Source: Winogradskyella echinorum
Lineage (GTDB): Bacteria > Bacteroidota > Bacteroidia > Flavobacteriales > Flavobacteriaceae
Reading direction: 5' to 3'
NCBI RefSeq assembly: GCF_014297365.1
Contig: NZ_JACOQD010000001.1
Span: forward strand, 62,001 to 126,000
Length of the DNA: 64,000 nucleotides
Shown: positions 9,182 through 17,583 of the stretch, piece by piece
How positions within the stretch are numbered: the stretch's first letter is position 1
Layout: the number at the start of each line of letters is the position of its first letter
Position numbers and translations under genes: made by a program
The notes under the pieces: model-generated
The model's database searches: none
Told to the model about the DNA's origin: nothing
The model's input: the letters and a program-made list of their open reading frames with translations, nothing else

Positions 9182-9663
9182 AAATCCGTTTTTATCTTTT
9201 TTATAATCTGTTCAGGTGTTAAGCTGATATCAATCTTTAATGCATTTTTAGGTTCTTCTAAAGCATCAAATTGAGATTGCAATAAATCTGATGGCATAAA
9301 GTGATCTGGTCTCTTATTTACTCTATTGTAAATCTGATTAAAAGAGCCTGATAAATACACCCATTTAATTTCTTGATTAATATCTACACTTAGTGTCTCT
9401 CTATACTTTTCCTTTAACGCAGAGCAAACTATAACACAACTATTTTTAGCTATTTGCTTTTTTGTTAGCTTGTTTAAGGCCTCTAACCAACCTTGTCGGT
9501 CATCATCATTTAAAGGTTGACCGTTAGACATTTTTTTAATATTAGCTTTTGGATGAAAGTCATCTCCATCAAAAAAAGGAATATCTAATTCTTTGGCTAG
9601 CATTTCTCCAATTGTGCTTTTTCCACAACCTGAAACTCCCATTATAAATATGGCTTTGTTCAA
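9178..9663 (-). CDS. gntK: Gluconokinase
   Basis: This 161-residue P-loop kinase phosphorylates gluconate to 6-phosphogluconate. Walker A reads GVSGCGKST (about 9-17), followed by DGDDFHPKANIKKMSNGQPL and NDDDRQGWL, the GntK/IdnK signature, then IVCSALKEKYR. The length matches E. coli GntK (about 175 residues). It overlaps gnd by four bases and starts 4 bases from the stop of the PL7 copy B gene, so it sits inside the alginate operon. Shikimate kinase was considered and rejected because the gluconokinase DGDDFHP and NDDDR motifs are both intact. Confidence 0.94.
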   Translation of the reverse strand: MNKAIFIMGVSGCGKSTIGEMLAKELDIPFFDGDDFHPKANIKKMSNGQPLNDDDRQGWLEALNKLTKKQIAKNSCVIVCSALKEKYRETLSVDINQEIKWVYLSGSFNQIYNRVNKRPDHFMPSDLLQSQFDALEEPKNALKIDISLTPEQIIKKIKTDL

Positions 9664-9667
9664 TGCT

Positions 9668-10690
9668 TTATTTGTTAGGTTCAGTAGATTCTCCTACAGT
9701 TGCTTTTTTAAACCAAACCTCAGCATAGCTTCCGTTTTCGTACTGCTTTGCGATATCGCCACCATAGATTTCAGACTTAGTAGATTTTCCGTTAGCCTGA
9801 TTATAAGCACCTTGTTTGAAATAATTAATCTCACCAGCATAAGCAATTTCTCGTTCTATACCTGGCGTTCTTCTAGAAGCATACACATCAATAATCTGTT
9901 GTGGAATTGCTTCTTGTGTAGAAAAATCGGATTTGATTAAACTTTTAGTAAAGGTTTTTGTGTCGTGACCTTCGCTTGTAAACGTTAAATACATAATACC
10001 CTTGTGCACGTTAACTTCGTAACTAAACTCTTCACCTAAAGCTATGCCGTCTTTTGGCTCTTCAGGATTAGTGGTTTCATCTGGTCCTTTAACCGAAAAA
10101 TCATAACCCCAAACTGCGGTAGAATAATCCCAACGTCCAGAATTATCACCTTCAGTATTGATTTCATAATTCCAAAACACAGACCCTTTCGTATGGCCTG
10201 GGAATTTTTTATAGAAGATTTTAAGAGGTTCGTTTTCATGACCTTCGTCACTATGAATTTGTCCAACGACCACAGAAAATGATGACGAAACATTAGCATG
10301 CCCTGTCGTGGATACATGCTGAACCTTAAGTGTTCCTGTTAGCTTTCCACCCTCTTCTGGAATCCAATGTTTTTTTTCACCTAACTCAGTTCTTGTATTA
10401 CTAGAAGTTTTGGAAGTAATACCAGAGTTAGGTGTTTTATAGACAACCCAATCTGTTTGACCGTCGTTTTCTACATAAAAGAAATCATCTTTTTGATAGT
10501 TGACTAAGCTGTCTACATAAGTCCCATCACCCAAAAGAATTTTCCATTTGTCCATAAACGGAATGACATCACTTGGATATTTTACAGTTGTTTCATTTTT
10601 AACTTCAGCACCAGCATCCATTTTTTTTGCTTCATTTTTACATGAAAAAAGTGTTGAAATTGTGATTATTATAATTAGAGATTTTTTCAT
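9668..10690 (-). CDS. PL7 alginate lyase lipoprotein (copy B)
   Basis: This single-domain PL7 lyase is preceded by a lipoprotein signal (MKKSLIIIITISTLFSCKNE). The start is the ninth codon of a longer reading frame that begins at 10714; the shorter form gives a compact signal peptide. Active-site blocks are RTELGE, QIH and YFKQGAYNQ. It is clearly paralogous to the PL7 gene at 5357-6460, but lacks the NRNWCSG segment near the C-terminus and has other loop differences, suggesting divergent product or substrate preference. It is followed after four bases by gluconokinase and preceded by the two-domain PL6 gene. Confidence 0.93.
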   Translation of the reverse strand: MKKSLIIIITISTLFSCKNEAKKMDAGAEVKNETTVKYPSDVIPFMDKWKILLGDGTYVDSLVNYQKDDFFYVENDGQTDWVVYKTPNSGITSKTSSNTRTELGEKKHWIPEEGGKLTGTLKVQHVSTTGHANVSSSFSVVVGQIHSDEGHENEPLKIFYKKFPGHTKGSVFWNYEINTEGDNSGRWDYSTAVWGYDFSVKGPDETTNPEEPKDGIALGEEFSYEVNVHKGIMYLTFTSEGHDTKTFTKSLIKSDFSTQEAIPQQIIDVYASRRTPGIEREIAYAGEINYFKQGAYNQANGKSTKSEIYGGDIAKQYENGSYAEVWFKKATVGESTEPNK

Positions 10691-10739
10691 TTTATACGTT
10701 TTATTGTAGTTCATGAGATTCCTGATTCACAGGAACCGG

Positions 10740-13052
10740 TTAATACATCAGCGTCATTACTAAGTTTTCTTCTGTTTTAATTTCTCCAGAATTGATGATT
10801 GTATTATTAGACTCTACATTATTTTTTGCTCCCCAAAGAATTGAGACAAATTGCACCTTATTGTTTTTGAATGTATTGTTGTTGATATTTACATTTACAA
10901 TTCCATTATGGTTAAATAGTCTTTTATTTTTCTCTTTTTCACCACAATTTGTAAAAGTGCTGTTAGTTATTAAAAGATTTCCTCCAATAGTAGACTCATC
11001 ATAACCACCTCGATAATAATCTACCACGTTTTGTTTAACGTTATTGAAATTACAATTATCTATGGTGAGATATTCAGTATTATAATCGCCTCTGTCGTTA
11101 GTTTCTTCGGATAATTCAATCCCATTTTCACAATCTGCGATAGAAGTGTTTTTGAATGTGATTTCTTCTGAAAAGGCTTGTTTATAAACCCTTAGAACAT
11201 AATTAAAATTGCTGATTTCGCATTCAGAAACATTAAGTCCAAAGTGATTAGACATATTCTTTTTTAAACTCGCAAAGGCATAATTGGAATTATTTCCTTC
11301 AAGAATTACTTGTTTAAGTGTTAATTTACCATAAGGACTTAACTGAAATAGTGGTGTATTTTCTTTACCTGAAAAAATTATCTGTGCTTTACCATCTCCT
11401 GAACTTTTAATTGTAATTGATTTATCAATAATTAAAGATTCATCAATAGTAAAAACACCAAAGCTTAAGTCGATTATATCACCACTTTCGGCTTCCTGAA
11501 GTTTGGCGACTAATTCTGAAGCATTTGAAACTGTATGCGTAATAGGTTCTTTAGCTTCAACTTCATTTGAATACCAATCTGCACCATATTTTGATTTATC
11601 TAAGAGATTTAAGTTGATGTTTTCTACATTTAAAATCGCTCCAATTTGATTGGATTTGCTTCTTGAATTCCCTAATAAATCTTCAGTAATCGTTTCAAAG
11701 TCAAAACCATTATACTCTTCAACATCATCAAAACCAGAAGTTGGAACCGAAAGATCAGTACCAATATCTGTTAACGTTAATTCTTTAGAAATTAAACCAT
11801 AACTGTTTTTAATTTCTACACCATTGTTATCAATAATATTACTGGCAAAGGTGACACCATCAGCTTTATCATGCTCTATTATTGGGTTTGGATCACCTTT
11901 AGAATTATAAATAACATTATTTACAACTTCAGTTCTTAAAGGTCTTGCTGAGCGGATTTCAGATGGTGGTAATACATCAGCTTGCGAAATATTTGTACCA
12001 ACACCAAATTGCCATGGCGAATCGGAATCCACAAATGTATTGTACGCCACAACAACATCAGTAACCTGATTGTATCTGTTTAAAGGCGATTTTGGAATCC
12101 CGTTCATAATTGCAATCGGACTTCTAAAATTCTTGCCTTTTATTTTGTAAAATAAGTTATTCGTCACCCAGTGACCAGTATTGATAATTCTGATTCCACC
12201 ATATTGATCGTTTTCACCATCACCAATAAAATAATTACCATCTACAGCAACATAGTTGCCATGTCTTGTAACTACTGAACCTTCGCTTTTATAAAACACA
12301 TTGTTTTTAATGATATTGAAATTGGTTTTACTTGAAATGATTTCAACCTCACCATTACATTCTTCAAATAAATTATTTGCAATTAATGTATTACTCGGAC
12401 TCATAGATGTAAAGCTACTTCCTAACTGAATAGTTTCTCCTCTTGCACCACCTTTTCGTGGTCGTGGACCAAAGTGGTTATTTATAATTTTGTGATAGTT
12501 TCTTATGCTTTGATTACCTTTTAAATCTACTCTAACGGTTGGTCCGCCATTGGTTTTACCAGCAATGTAACAGTTACTTAATTCGTTATGTTTTCCGTAA
12601 AGTTGTACCCAAAGATTGTCTTGGTCGCGCTCTAAATTATTAAAATCTAAAATCACACAATTAGTCACTTTCGAATGGTTAGCGACATCCTTTTCATTGG
12701 TTCTAAATGCTATGACATTAGCTTTTGGTGAATGTCCGTTTCTAAAAAATAAACCATTAACTTCTAAGTAATTCCCGCTTATTTCAAGACTTGATTCTCC
12801 TTCAATAAATACTTTTCCTGGTGTTTCTGCTTTTAAGGTAATAGGTTCACCATCCTTTCCTTCTCCTGTAAACTTAATCTCAGCATCTTTATATGTTCCG
12901 TTTGCTAAAACAATTTGATCTCCTGGTTTTGCATTATTAATAGCAGTGTTTAATTCTTCTAAAGTGGACACCTTAGTTAGATTACCATTTAAATCCGTTT
13001 TGCAGGAAGAAATTATTAAAAATAGACAGAGATAAAATAAATTCTTTTTCAT
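10740..13052 (-). CDS. Two-domain PL6 alginate lyase lipoprotein
   Basis: The start is placed at the ATG of MKKNLFYLC, because the 36 upstream in-frame residues would bury the lipoprotein signal (FLIISSCKTD, Cys17). The N-terminal half is a PL6 beta-helix with catalytic Lys in EVEIISSKTNFN (about 242) and Arg in SVVTRHGNY (about 263). From about residue 505 a second beta-helix begins at HTVSNASELVAKL and runs to the C-terminus. This two-helix layout resembles exo-type PL6 enzymes such as AlyGC. It lacks a T9SS domain, so it is probably anchored as a lipoprotein, unlike the PL6 at 1847-4420. A terminator hairpin lies between it and the upstream gene. Confidence 0.92.
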   Translation of the reverse strand: MKKNLFYLCLFLIISSCKTDLNGNLTKVSTLEELNTAINNAKPGDQIVLANGTYKDAEIKFTGEGKDGEPITLKAETPGKVFIEGESSLEISGNYLEVNGLFFRNGHSPKANVIAFRTNEKDVANHSKVTNCVILDFNNLERDQDNLWVQLYGKHNELSNCYIAGKTNGGPTVRVDLKGNQSIRNYHKIINNHFGPRPRKGGARGETIQLGSSFTSMSPSNTLIANNLFEECNGEVEIISSKTNFNIIKNNVFYKSEGSVVTRHGNYVAVDGNYFIGDGENDQYGGIRIINTGHWVTNNLFYKIKGKNFRSPIAIMNGIPKSPLNRYNQVTDVVVAYNTFVDSDSPWQFGVGTNISQADVLPPSEIRSARPLRTEVVNNVIYNSKGDPNPIIEHDKADGVTFASNIIDNNGVEIKNSYGLISKELTLTDIGTDLSVPTSGFDDVEEYNGFDFETITEDLLGNSRSKSNQIGAILNVENINLNLLDKSKYGADWYSNEVEAKEPITHTVSNASELVAKLQEAESGDIIDLSFGVFTIDESLIIDKSITIKSSGDGKAQIIFSGKENTPLFQLSPYGKLTLKQVILEGNNSNYAFASLKKNMSNHFGLNVSECEISNFNYVLRVYKQAFSEEITFKNTSIADCENGIELSEETNDRGDYNTEYLTIDNCNFNNVKQNVVDYYRGGYDESTIGGNLLITNSTFTNCGEKEKNKRLFNHNGIVNVNINNNTFKNNKVQFVSILWGAKNNVESNNTIINSGEIKTEENLVMTLMY

Positions 13053-13103
13053 AGAAAGGTCGTTGATGTTAGAGTTAATTGTTTTATAATTATGAAAATA
13101 CAT

Positions 13104-13133
13104 AAAAAGCCTTTTAAAACTAAAAGGCTTTTT
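13104..13133 (-). terminator. Intergenic terminator hairpin within the alginate operon
   Basis: The arm AAAAAGCCTTTTA pairs perfectly over 13 bases with TAAAAGGCTTTTT around an AAAC loop, and there are runs of T on both sides. It follows the stop of the T9SS protein gene and precedes the PL6 start, so it should reduce expression of the lyases relative to the first gene, or set a partial stop. Confidence 0.8.
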
Positions 13134-13152
13134 AAGATAAACTAAACTTAGA

Positions 13153-14331
13153 CTACTCAATAATTATTTTTTTAGTTATCGTATTTCCATTGGCATTAAC
13201 TTTTATAAAATAAACACCATTATTTAAACTTGAAACATCTAATCGGTTGTTAGTTATCTCATTTTGAGAAATAACTTTTTTTCCTAAGATGTCGTGTACC
13301 TGAACAGAAGAAATTTGAACATTAGATTCAATTGTTATATAATCTTTTGCCGGATTAGGATAAATTTTGAAATCATTTATTTCTAAACTTTCTGTAGATA
13401 ATGTCGCTGCTGTTGGATTTAAAGCTCCATATACAGTATTAATACCAGCCCAATCTTCAAAAGCTGCTGGAAGCGTATCGGAATCTAATTCCCAATTTGG
13501 TGAATCTCCACTTGTATCTCCAATTGCCCAATCGTTAATTGTGTAACCAGTACTCGCACCTTGTCTAATTATAATATGTGCATCTGTGTTGAACGGAAAA
13601 TCTATTAAAGTAGCACCTGCTGTTACAGATTGGCTTGCGCCAATTGTGCTGTTTTCTTGCGCAAAAACTATTTGAGCATAAGCTCTTTCAATTCCGCCAC
13701 TTTCTAAATCATCATCCATAAATGCCACTGAGTCATATAAAGTCCAAGATGTATGATCTCCAGTAGCATCAATATTTCCATCTAAGTCTGCATCTATAAC
13801 AGCACCATCTGGATCAGTAGCAGAAATTAACATAAAAGAACCTGTAGCATCGGCAAAGTTGCCATCATAACCAATATCTGGCGTTTGAGTAGATGTATTA
13901 CTATTGCTACCACCTGTTACGTCATTACCTGTTAATTCTATTACTAATACGTTAGCATCAGCATGCATTAGTGATTCGTAAGGATTTGTTGTAACAACTG
14001 CCGTGTTTTCGTCCGTATAATTGCAAACGATAGCAAAAATGCCATTTGCACCAAATGTTCTTGTGCCGTCACCAATATTCATTGCATCTGTTACTTTTCC
14101 GTAATTACCTGCATTAGGATCTCCTTCTACAACAACCAACCACAAATCATTTGGAATTACAGCATTGGCTGTACCTCTAATTTCTATTAACTCATTTGTT
14201 AAATCGGGTCCATTAGGACTTATTATCACTTTATTAAAATATATACCTGATCCTGTTGGAATATTACTAAACGATTGGGAAAACCCAAAGGCAGAAACTA
14301 ATAATAAAGTAAAAAGTAATTTTGTTTTCAT
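13153..14331 (-). CDS. T9SS-secreted protein of unknown function heading the alginate operon
   Basis: This 392-residue protein has a signal peptide (MKTKLLFTLLLVSAFGFSQ) and a C-terminal type A T9SS sorting domain (INDFKIYPNPAKDYITIES to KKIIIE). The region between is acidic and rich in Asp, Gly, Thr and Asn. The start, GIYFNKVIISPNGPDLTNELIEIRG, is reminiscent of lamin-tail-like (LTD) domains of secreted Bacteroidota proteins, but the match is weak. No catalytic motif was recognised. Its position as first full-size gene behind the operator, and the terminator after it, suggest high expression during growth on alginate; a polysaccharide-binding or surface role is possible. Function unknown. 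Confidence 0.85.
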   Translation of the reverse strand: MKTKLLFTLLLVSAFGFSQSFSNIPTGSGIYFNKVIISPNGPDLTNELIEIRGTANAVIPNDLWLVVVEGDPNAGNYGKVTDAMNIGDGTRTFGANGIFAIVCNYTDENTAVVTTNPYESLMHADANVLVIELTGNDVTGGSNSNTSTQTPDIGYDGNFADATGSFMLISATDPDGAVIDADLDGNIDATGDHTSWTLYDSVAFMDDDLESGGIERAYAQIVFAQENSTIGASQSVTAGATLIDFPFNTDAHIIIRQGASTGYTINDWAIGDTSGDSPNWELDSDTLPAAFEDWAGINTVYGALNPTAATLSTESLEINDFKIYPNPAKDYITIESNVQISSVQVHDILGKKVISQNEITNNRLDVSSLNNGVYFIKVNANGNTITKKIIIE

Positions 14332-14355
14332 AATGATTGTTTTTTAGTTAGTGAT

Positions 14356-14535
14356 TTATATATATAAGTTATAGTCTTTTACATAAGAAAATACTTCTGC
14401 ATTGTTAATAGATAGAGTCATATTAACATTGTCAGAATTATCAAAATCATTAGAATTAACGCTAGGCTCACTTTTTGTATTACTATTAAAAAATGTAATT
14501 ATAATCAACGGAAATAATACAGAGTGAATTCTCAC
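14356..14535 (-). CDS. Small exported leader ORF behind the alginate operator (candidate)
   Basis: A GTG-started frame of 59 codons begins 8 bases downstream of the tandem operator and ends 24 bases before the ATG of the T9SS protein. The N-terminus MRIHSVLFPLIIITFF looks like a short signal peptide, and the rest is Asn/Asp/Ser-rich. No homologue is recognised. The 5' leader would be only about 20 bases, which fits the promoter. The stretch could instead be an untranslated leader, or a remnant of a longer exported protein. The open frame and its position are seen; translation is inferred. Confidence 0.35.
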   Translation of the reverse strand: MRIHSVLFPLIIITFFNSNTKSEPSVNSNDFDNSDNVNMTLSINNAEVFSYVKDYNLYI

Positions 14536-14542
14536 GATAAAA

Positions 14543-14572
14543 TTGGTTTACCAGATTGGTTTACCAAATATA
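14543..14572 (-). promoter_or_regulatory. Tandem operator over promoter -7 box heading the alginate operon
   Basis: TGGTTTACCA occurs at 14544-14553 and 14557-14566 with the same 13-base pitch and the same GAT spacer as the site at 4438-4467. The upstream copy merges into TATATTTG (14565-14572, minus strand), again an exact TAnnTTTG box. The shared core of about 30 bases, 10 kb apart on the same strand, strongly supports one regulator for both transcripts. FadR/GntR family binding is inferred from the TGGTnnACCA core. Confidence 0.78.
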
Positions 14573-14760
14573 TAAATATTTATCTAATATGCAAATTTTA
14601 GTCACTATAAAACTCACTGACAAGAAATTATATTAATAAAATAATGCTGTATTAATTGCAGTATATTTAAATATTAAAGCCTATTTAATGTTTATTGACA
14701 TAATTACTTCATTTTTATACTTCACGGCTTTTTCTTAACTTTAAAATAAAAACGAGACTT
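14573..14760. other. Divergent intergenic region, right boundary of the alginate locus
   Basis: This AT-rich stretch separates the minus-strand alginate operon from the plus-strand lipoprotein gene. A weak -7-like TAACTTTA lies about 20 bases before the lipoprotein ATG. No RNA gene, repeat or further operator copy was seen here. Together with the leader ORF region it forms the only gap above 300 bases between long genes apart from the tmRNA region. Confidence 0.5.
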
Positions 14761-15168
14761 ATGAGAAAGCTACTTTTATTATTAATGGTTTTTAATACTG
14801 TAATAAGTTGCGATAAAACTGATGATCCTGATGTAAATATATCTGCTATTGATGCATTATTGGGAGAGTGGACCTTACAAAGCAGAATTCTAAATGATGT
14901 AAATTCTTTACAAATTAATACTGAACAATTAATTATTACTGATGATAATAGCCTTAATAACTATAAAGGTAAATATCAGCTTATGTCAGATGAGAATAGT
15001 AACGGGAATTTTGCATTGAATAATAGAAACGCCACCATTACTTTTACGTCTAGTACTGATGAAACAAGAACACATCGCTATTTTTTAAACCCTCTTAACA
15101 TTCAGCTTTTTATTGAACAAGATAATGGCGATGTTATTACTGAAAATTGGGTTAGAGTTGTAGAATAG
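14761..15168 (+). CDS. Small lipoprotein, lipocalin-like
   Basis: This 135-residue protein has a lipoprotein signal (LLLLLMVFNTVISCDKTDD, Cys17) and a single small domain beginning LLGEWTLQSRIL. The GxW start, followed by alternating strands (LIITDDN, YKGKYQLM, ATITFTS, HRYFLNPL, WVRVV), resembles the lipocalin-like lipoproteins common in Flavobacteriaceae. No enzymatic motif is present. It is transcribed away from the alginate operon and ends at a bidirectional terminator, so it is a single-gene unit. Role unknown; ligand binding in the periplasm is a guess. Confidence 0.8.
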   Translation: MRKLLLLLMVFNTVISCDKTDDPDVNISAIDALLGEWTLQSRILNDVNSLQINTEQLIITDDNSLNNYKGKYQLMSDENSNGNFALNNRNATITFTSSTDETRTHRYFLNPLNIQLFIEQDNGDVITENWVRVVE

Positions 15169-15205
15169 ACATAAAATAGAATAATTATATCTTAATTTAT
15201 TGCAT

Positions 15206-15238
15206 AAAAAAATCCTGATGACATCATCAGGATTTTTT
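15206..15238. terminator. Bidirectional terminator
   Basis: A long hairpin with arms AAAAAATCCTGATGA and TCATCAGGATTTTTT and a two-base loop lies between the convergent lipoprotein and PLP-enzyme genes. A/T runs on both sides suit termination in both directions. Confidence 0.88.
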
Positions 15239-15292
15239 GGCTTCATATGTTTAAGTTTCACTTTTATCTTTGACAATAATTGCAGATAAAAT

Positions 15293-16273
15293 TTAATCAA
15301 TATAACCCATTTCGCGCATCCAATCATCATTAAACATTTTACCAACATAACGACTACCATGATCGTGAAATAACACAACCACTACATCATCTGGCTTAAA
15401 ATGTTCTTTTAATTGCAACACTCCTTTAATAGCTGCACCTGCAGAATTTCCTAAAAACATACCTTCATCTTTAGCTAATTTTTGAGTATAAACTGCTGCA
15501 TCTTTATCGGTTACCTTAGTAAATCCATCAATGATACTAAAATCTACATTTTCTGGTAAAATATCTTCACCGATACCTTCTGTAACGTACGGGTAAATTT
15601 CATTTTCATCAAATACACCTGTTTCATGGTATTTTTTAAATACAGAACCATAAGTATCTATTCCCCAAACTTTAACATTTGGGTTCTGCTCTTTTAAATA
15701 TTTACCAACACCTGAAACAGTACCTCCTGTACCAACACCTACTACAAAATGAGTGACTTTACCATCTGTTTGTTTCCAGATTTCTGGGCCAGTACTTTGG
15801 TAATGCGCTTTTGCGTTACTTGGGTTATCATATTGGTTAACATACCAAGAGTTAGGTGTTTCTTCTCCTAATCGCTTAGATACAGAATAATAGCTTCTTG
15901 GATCTGTTGGCTCAACATCTGTTGGGCAAACTACAACCTCAGCTCCAACGGCTCTTAAGATGTCCATTTTCTCTTTCGATTGCTTATCGCTTATAACAAA
16001 AATACATTTATAACCTTTAACAATAGCAGCCAATGCTAATCCCATTCCTGTATTACCAGAGGTTCCCTCAATAATTGTTCCTCCTGGTTTTAATCGTCCA
16101 TCTGCTTCGGCATCTTCGATCATTTGTAAAGCCATACGGTCTTTTACTGAATTCCCTGGATTAAAAGTTTCGTATTTAGCGAGTACTAAACATGGTAAAT
16201 CTTCCACTAGTTTATTCATTTTTACCAATGGTGTATTCCCTATTGTACCTAATATATTTTCTGCGTAGTCCAT
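15293..16273 (-). CDS. PLP-dependent cysteine synthase / cystathionine beta-synthase family enzyme
   Basis: This 326-residue fold-type II PLP enzyme has the lysine in FNPGNSVKDRMA (about residue 44), the phosphate loop SGNTG and the glycine loop GTGGTVSG. The C-terminus SRYVGKMFNDDWMRE resembles the catalytic domain of cystathionine beta-synthase more than classical CysK, but there are no CBS regulatory domains. It should make cysteine or cystathionine from a serine-derived substrate in the cytosol. It is a single gene with its own TAnnTTTG promoter and a shared terminator. The exact substrate (O-acetylserine or serine plus homocysteine) cannot be settled here. Confidence 0.9.
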   Translation of the reverse strand: MDYAENILGTIGNTPLVKMNKLVEDLPCLVLAKYETFNPGNSVKDRMALQMIEDAEADGRLKPGGTIIEGTSGNTGMGLALAAIVKGYKCIFVISDKQSKEKMDILRAVGAEVVVCPTDVEPTDPRSYYSVSKRLGEETPNSWYVNQYDNPSNAKAHYQSTGPEIWKQTDGKVTHFVVGVGTGGTVSGVGKYLKEQNPNVKVWGIDTYGSVFKKYHETGVFDENEIYPYVTEGIGEDILPENVDFSIIDGFTKVTDKDAAVYTQKLAKDEGMFLGNSAGAAIKGVLQLKEHFKPDDVVVVLFHDHGSRYVGKMFNDDWMREMGYID

Positions 16274-16290
16274 AGTATAATTTTGCGATG

Positions 16291-16298
16291 CAAATTTA
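16291..16298 (-). promoter_or_regulatory. Promoter -7 box of the PLP enzyme gene
   Basis: On the minus strand the sequence reads TAAATTTG, an exact match to the Bacteroidota TAnnTTTG element, about 18 bases before the start codon. A very short leader results. Confidence 0.55.
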
Positions 16299-16342
16299 AG
16301 TATAAAGTAATTAGTAGAAAGTTAAATATTGGTTATGTTTTT

Positions 16343-17575
16343 TTAATCAAAGCGAATTGCCTTAACTGGAGAAATTTTAGAAATAATAATTGAAGGAATT
16401 AGTAACATCAATAAACAGGCTACAAATGTACCTATATTCAATAATACAATATAATCCCAACTGATATAAACAGGAGCTTCACTTACATAATATGTATCTG
16501 GATTAAGAGGAAATAGTTTGAAATACTTCTGGGCAAATAATAAACCTAAACCAATAATATTTCCCCAAAGTAAACCTAGACCAACTAAATAGGAAGCATT
16601 GTAAAGGAAAACTTTTCTTATTGTCCAATTAGAACTACCCAAAGCTTTAAGAATTCCAATCATGCTTGTACGTTCTAAAATCAGTACTAACAATGCTGTA
16701 ATCATATTAATACCTGCAACGATAATCATAATAGCAATAATGCCATAAGTATTGTTATCAAAAATCTTTATCCACTCAAAAACTGTATAAAACTTTTGTG
16801 TAATAGGTGTTGCGTTTAATAATGAAGGTATTTCTTTATAGACCTCATTTTGTTTTTCATCAAGCGCTTTAAAGTCTTCAATAAATACTTCAAAATTACC
16901 TATTTGGTCATCCTCCCATTTATTAAGCCGTTGAATATGTCTAATATCTGCAATGCAGAATTTTTCATCTAATTCTTGAAAACCCGAATTGTAAATCCCT
17001 ACAATTTCATAATTGATAATATTCGGTAATTTATCTAATTGCTCACCAAATAAAGTCTGAAATTTATCACCTACTTTAAATCCTAACCTGTTTGCTAAAT
17101 GTTTAGAGATTAAAATCTCTTCATTTCGCTTTCCTTTAAAGTTTGGTAAACGGCCATCAATTAAAAACTCTTGAAAATACTCCCAATTATAATCAGCTCC
17201 CACTCCTTTTATAACAACTCCTTCAAAATCGGTTTCAGTCCTTATAACGGCAAACTTTTTTGCCACTCCTTGTACAAATTTTATACCTTCAATAGTTTTA
17301 AAATTTGGGTAAAACTCTTGGTTTATAGAGATAGGTACTTGCGACTCGTCTGAGGCGTTAGTATCGTAATTGGTGATTTCTATATGCCCATTAAAGGCTA
17401 CAACCTTGTCTCTAATTTTTTGTTGCAAACCAAAGCCTGTAGCAATGGCAATAAGCATTACAATAATACCAATAGCAATTGCAGCAATACCAATTTTAAT
17501 AATTGGTGCCGAAACACTACTTTTATACGTTTTATTGCCAATTATACGTTTAGCTATAAACAACTCAAAATTCAA
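16343..17575 (-). CDS. LolC/LolE-like ABC transporter permease
   Basis: This 410-residue protein has a MacB/FtsX layout: one N-terminal transmembrane segment (about 25-50, IGIAAIAIGIIVMLIAIATG), a large periplasmic domain (about 55-265), and three C-terminal membrane segments including NMITALLVLILERTSMIGIL and ALGSSNWTIRKVFLY. The KALGSS coupling motif and overall length match lipoprotein-releasing permeases. In Bacteroidota such permeases are proposed to release lipoproteins to LolA with an ATPase encoded elsewhere. Its start codon lies only 8 bases from the divergent NamZ start, so the two promoters must lie within the opposing coding regions. LolE or LolC assignment is not resolved. Confidence 0.88.
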   Translation of the reverse strand: MNFELFIAKRIIGNKTYKSSVSAPIIKIGIAAIAIGIIVMLIAIATGFGLQQKIRDKVVAFNGHIEITNYDTNASDESQVPISINQEFYPNFKTIEGIKFVQGVAKKFAVIRTETDFEGVVIKGVGADYNWEYFQEFLIDGRLPNFKGKRNEEILISKHLANRLGFKVGDKFQTLFGEQLDKLPNIINYEIVGIYNSGFQELDEKFCIADIRHIQRLNKWEDDQIGNFEVFIEDFKALDEKQNEVYKEIPSLLNATPITQKFYTVFEWIKIFDNNTYGIIAIMIIVAGINMITALLVLILERTSMIGILKALGSSNWTIRKVFLYNASYLVGLGLLWGNIIGLGLLFAQKYFKLFPLNPDTYYVSEAPVYISWDYIVLLNIGTFVACLLMLLIPSIIISKISPVKAIRFD

Positions 17576-17583
17576 ACCGATAT

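Noticed and set aside
10042..10317. Minus-strand frame of 91 codons
   Set aside because: It is a shifted frame inside the PL7 copy B gene.
15085..15378. Minus-strand reading frame of 97 codons
   Set aside because: It crosses the bidirectional terminator and overlaps both the lipoprotein gene and the PLP enzyme gene in other frames.
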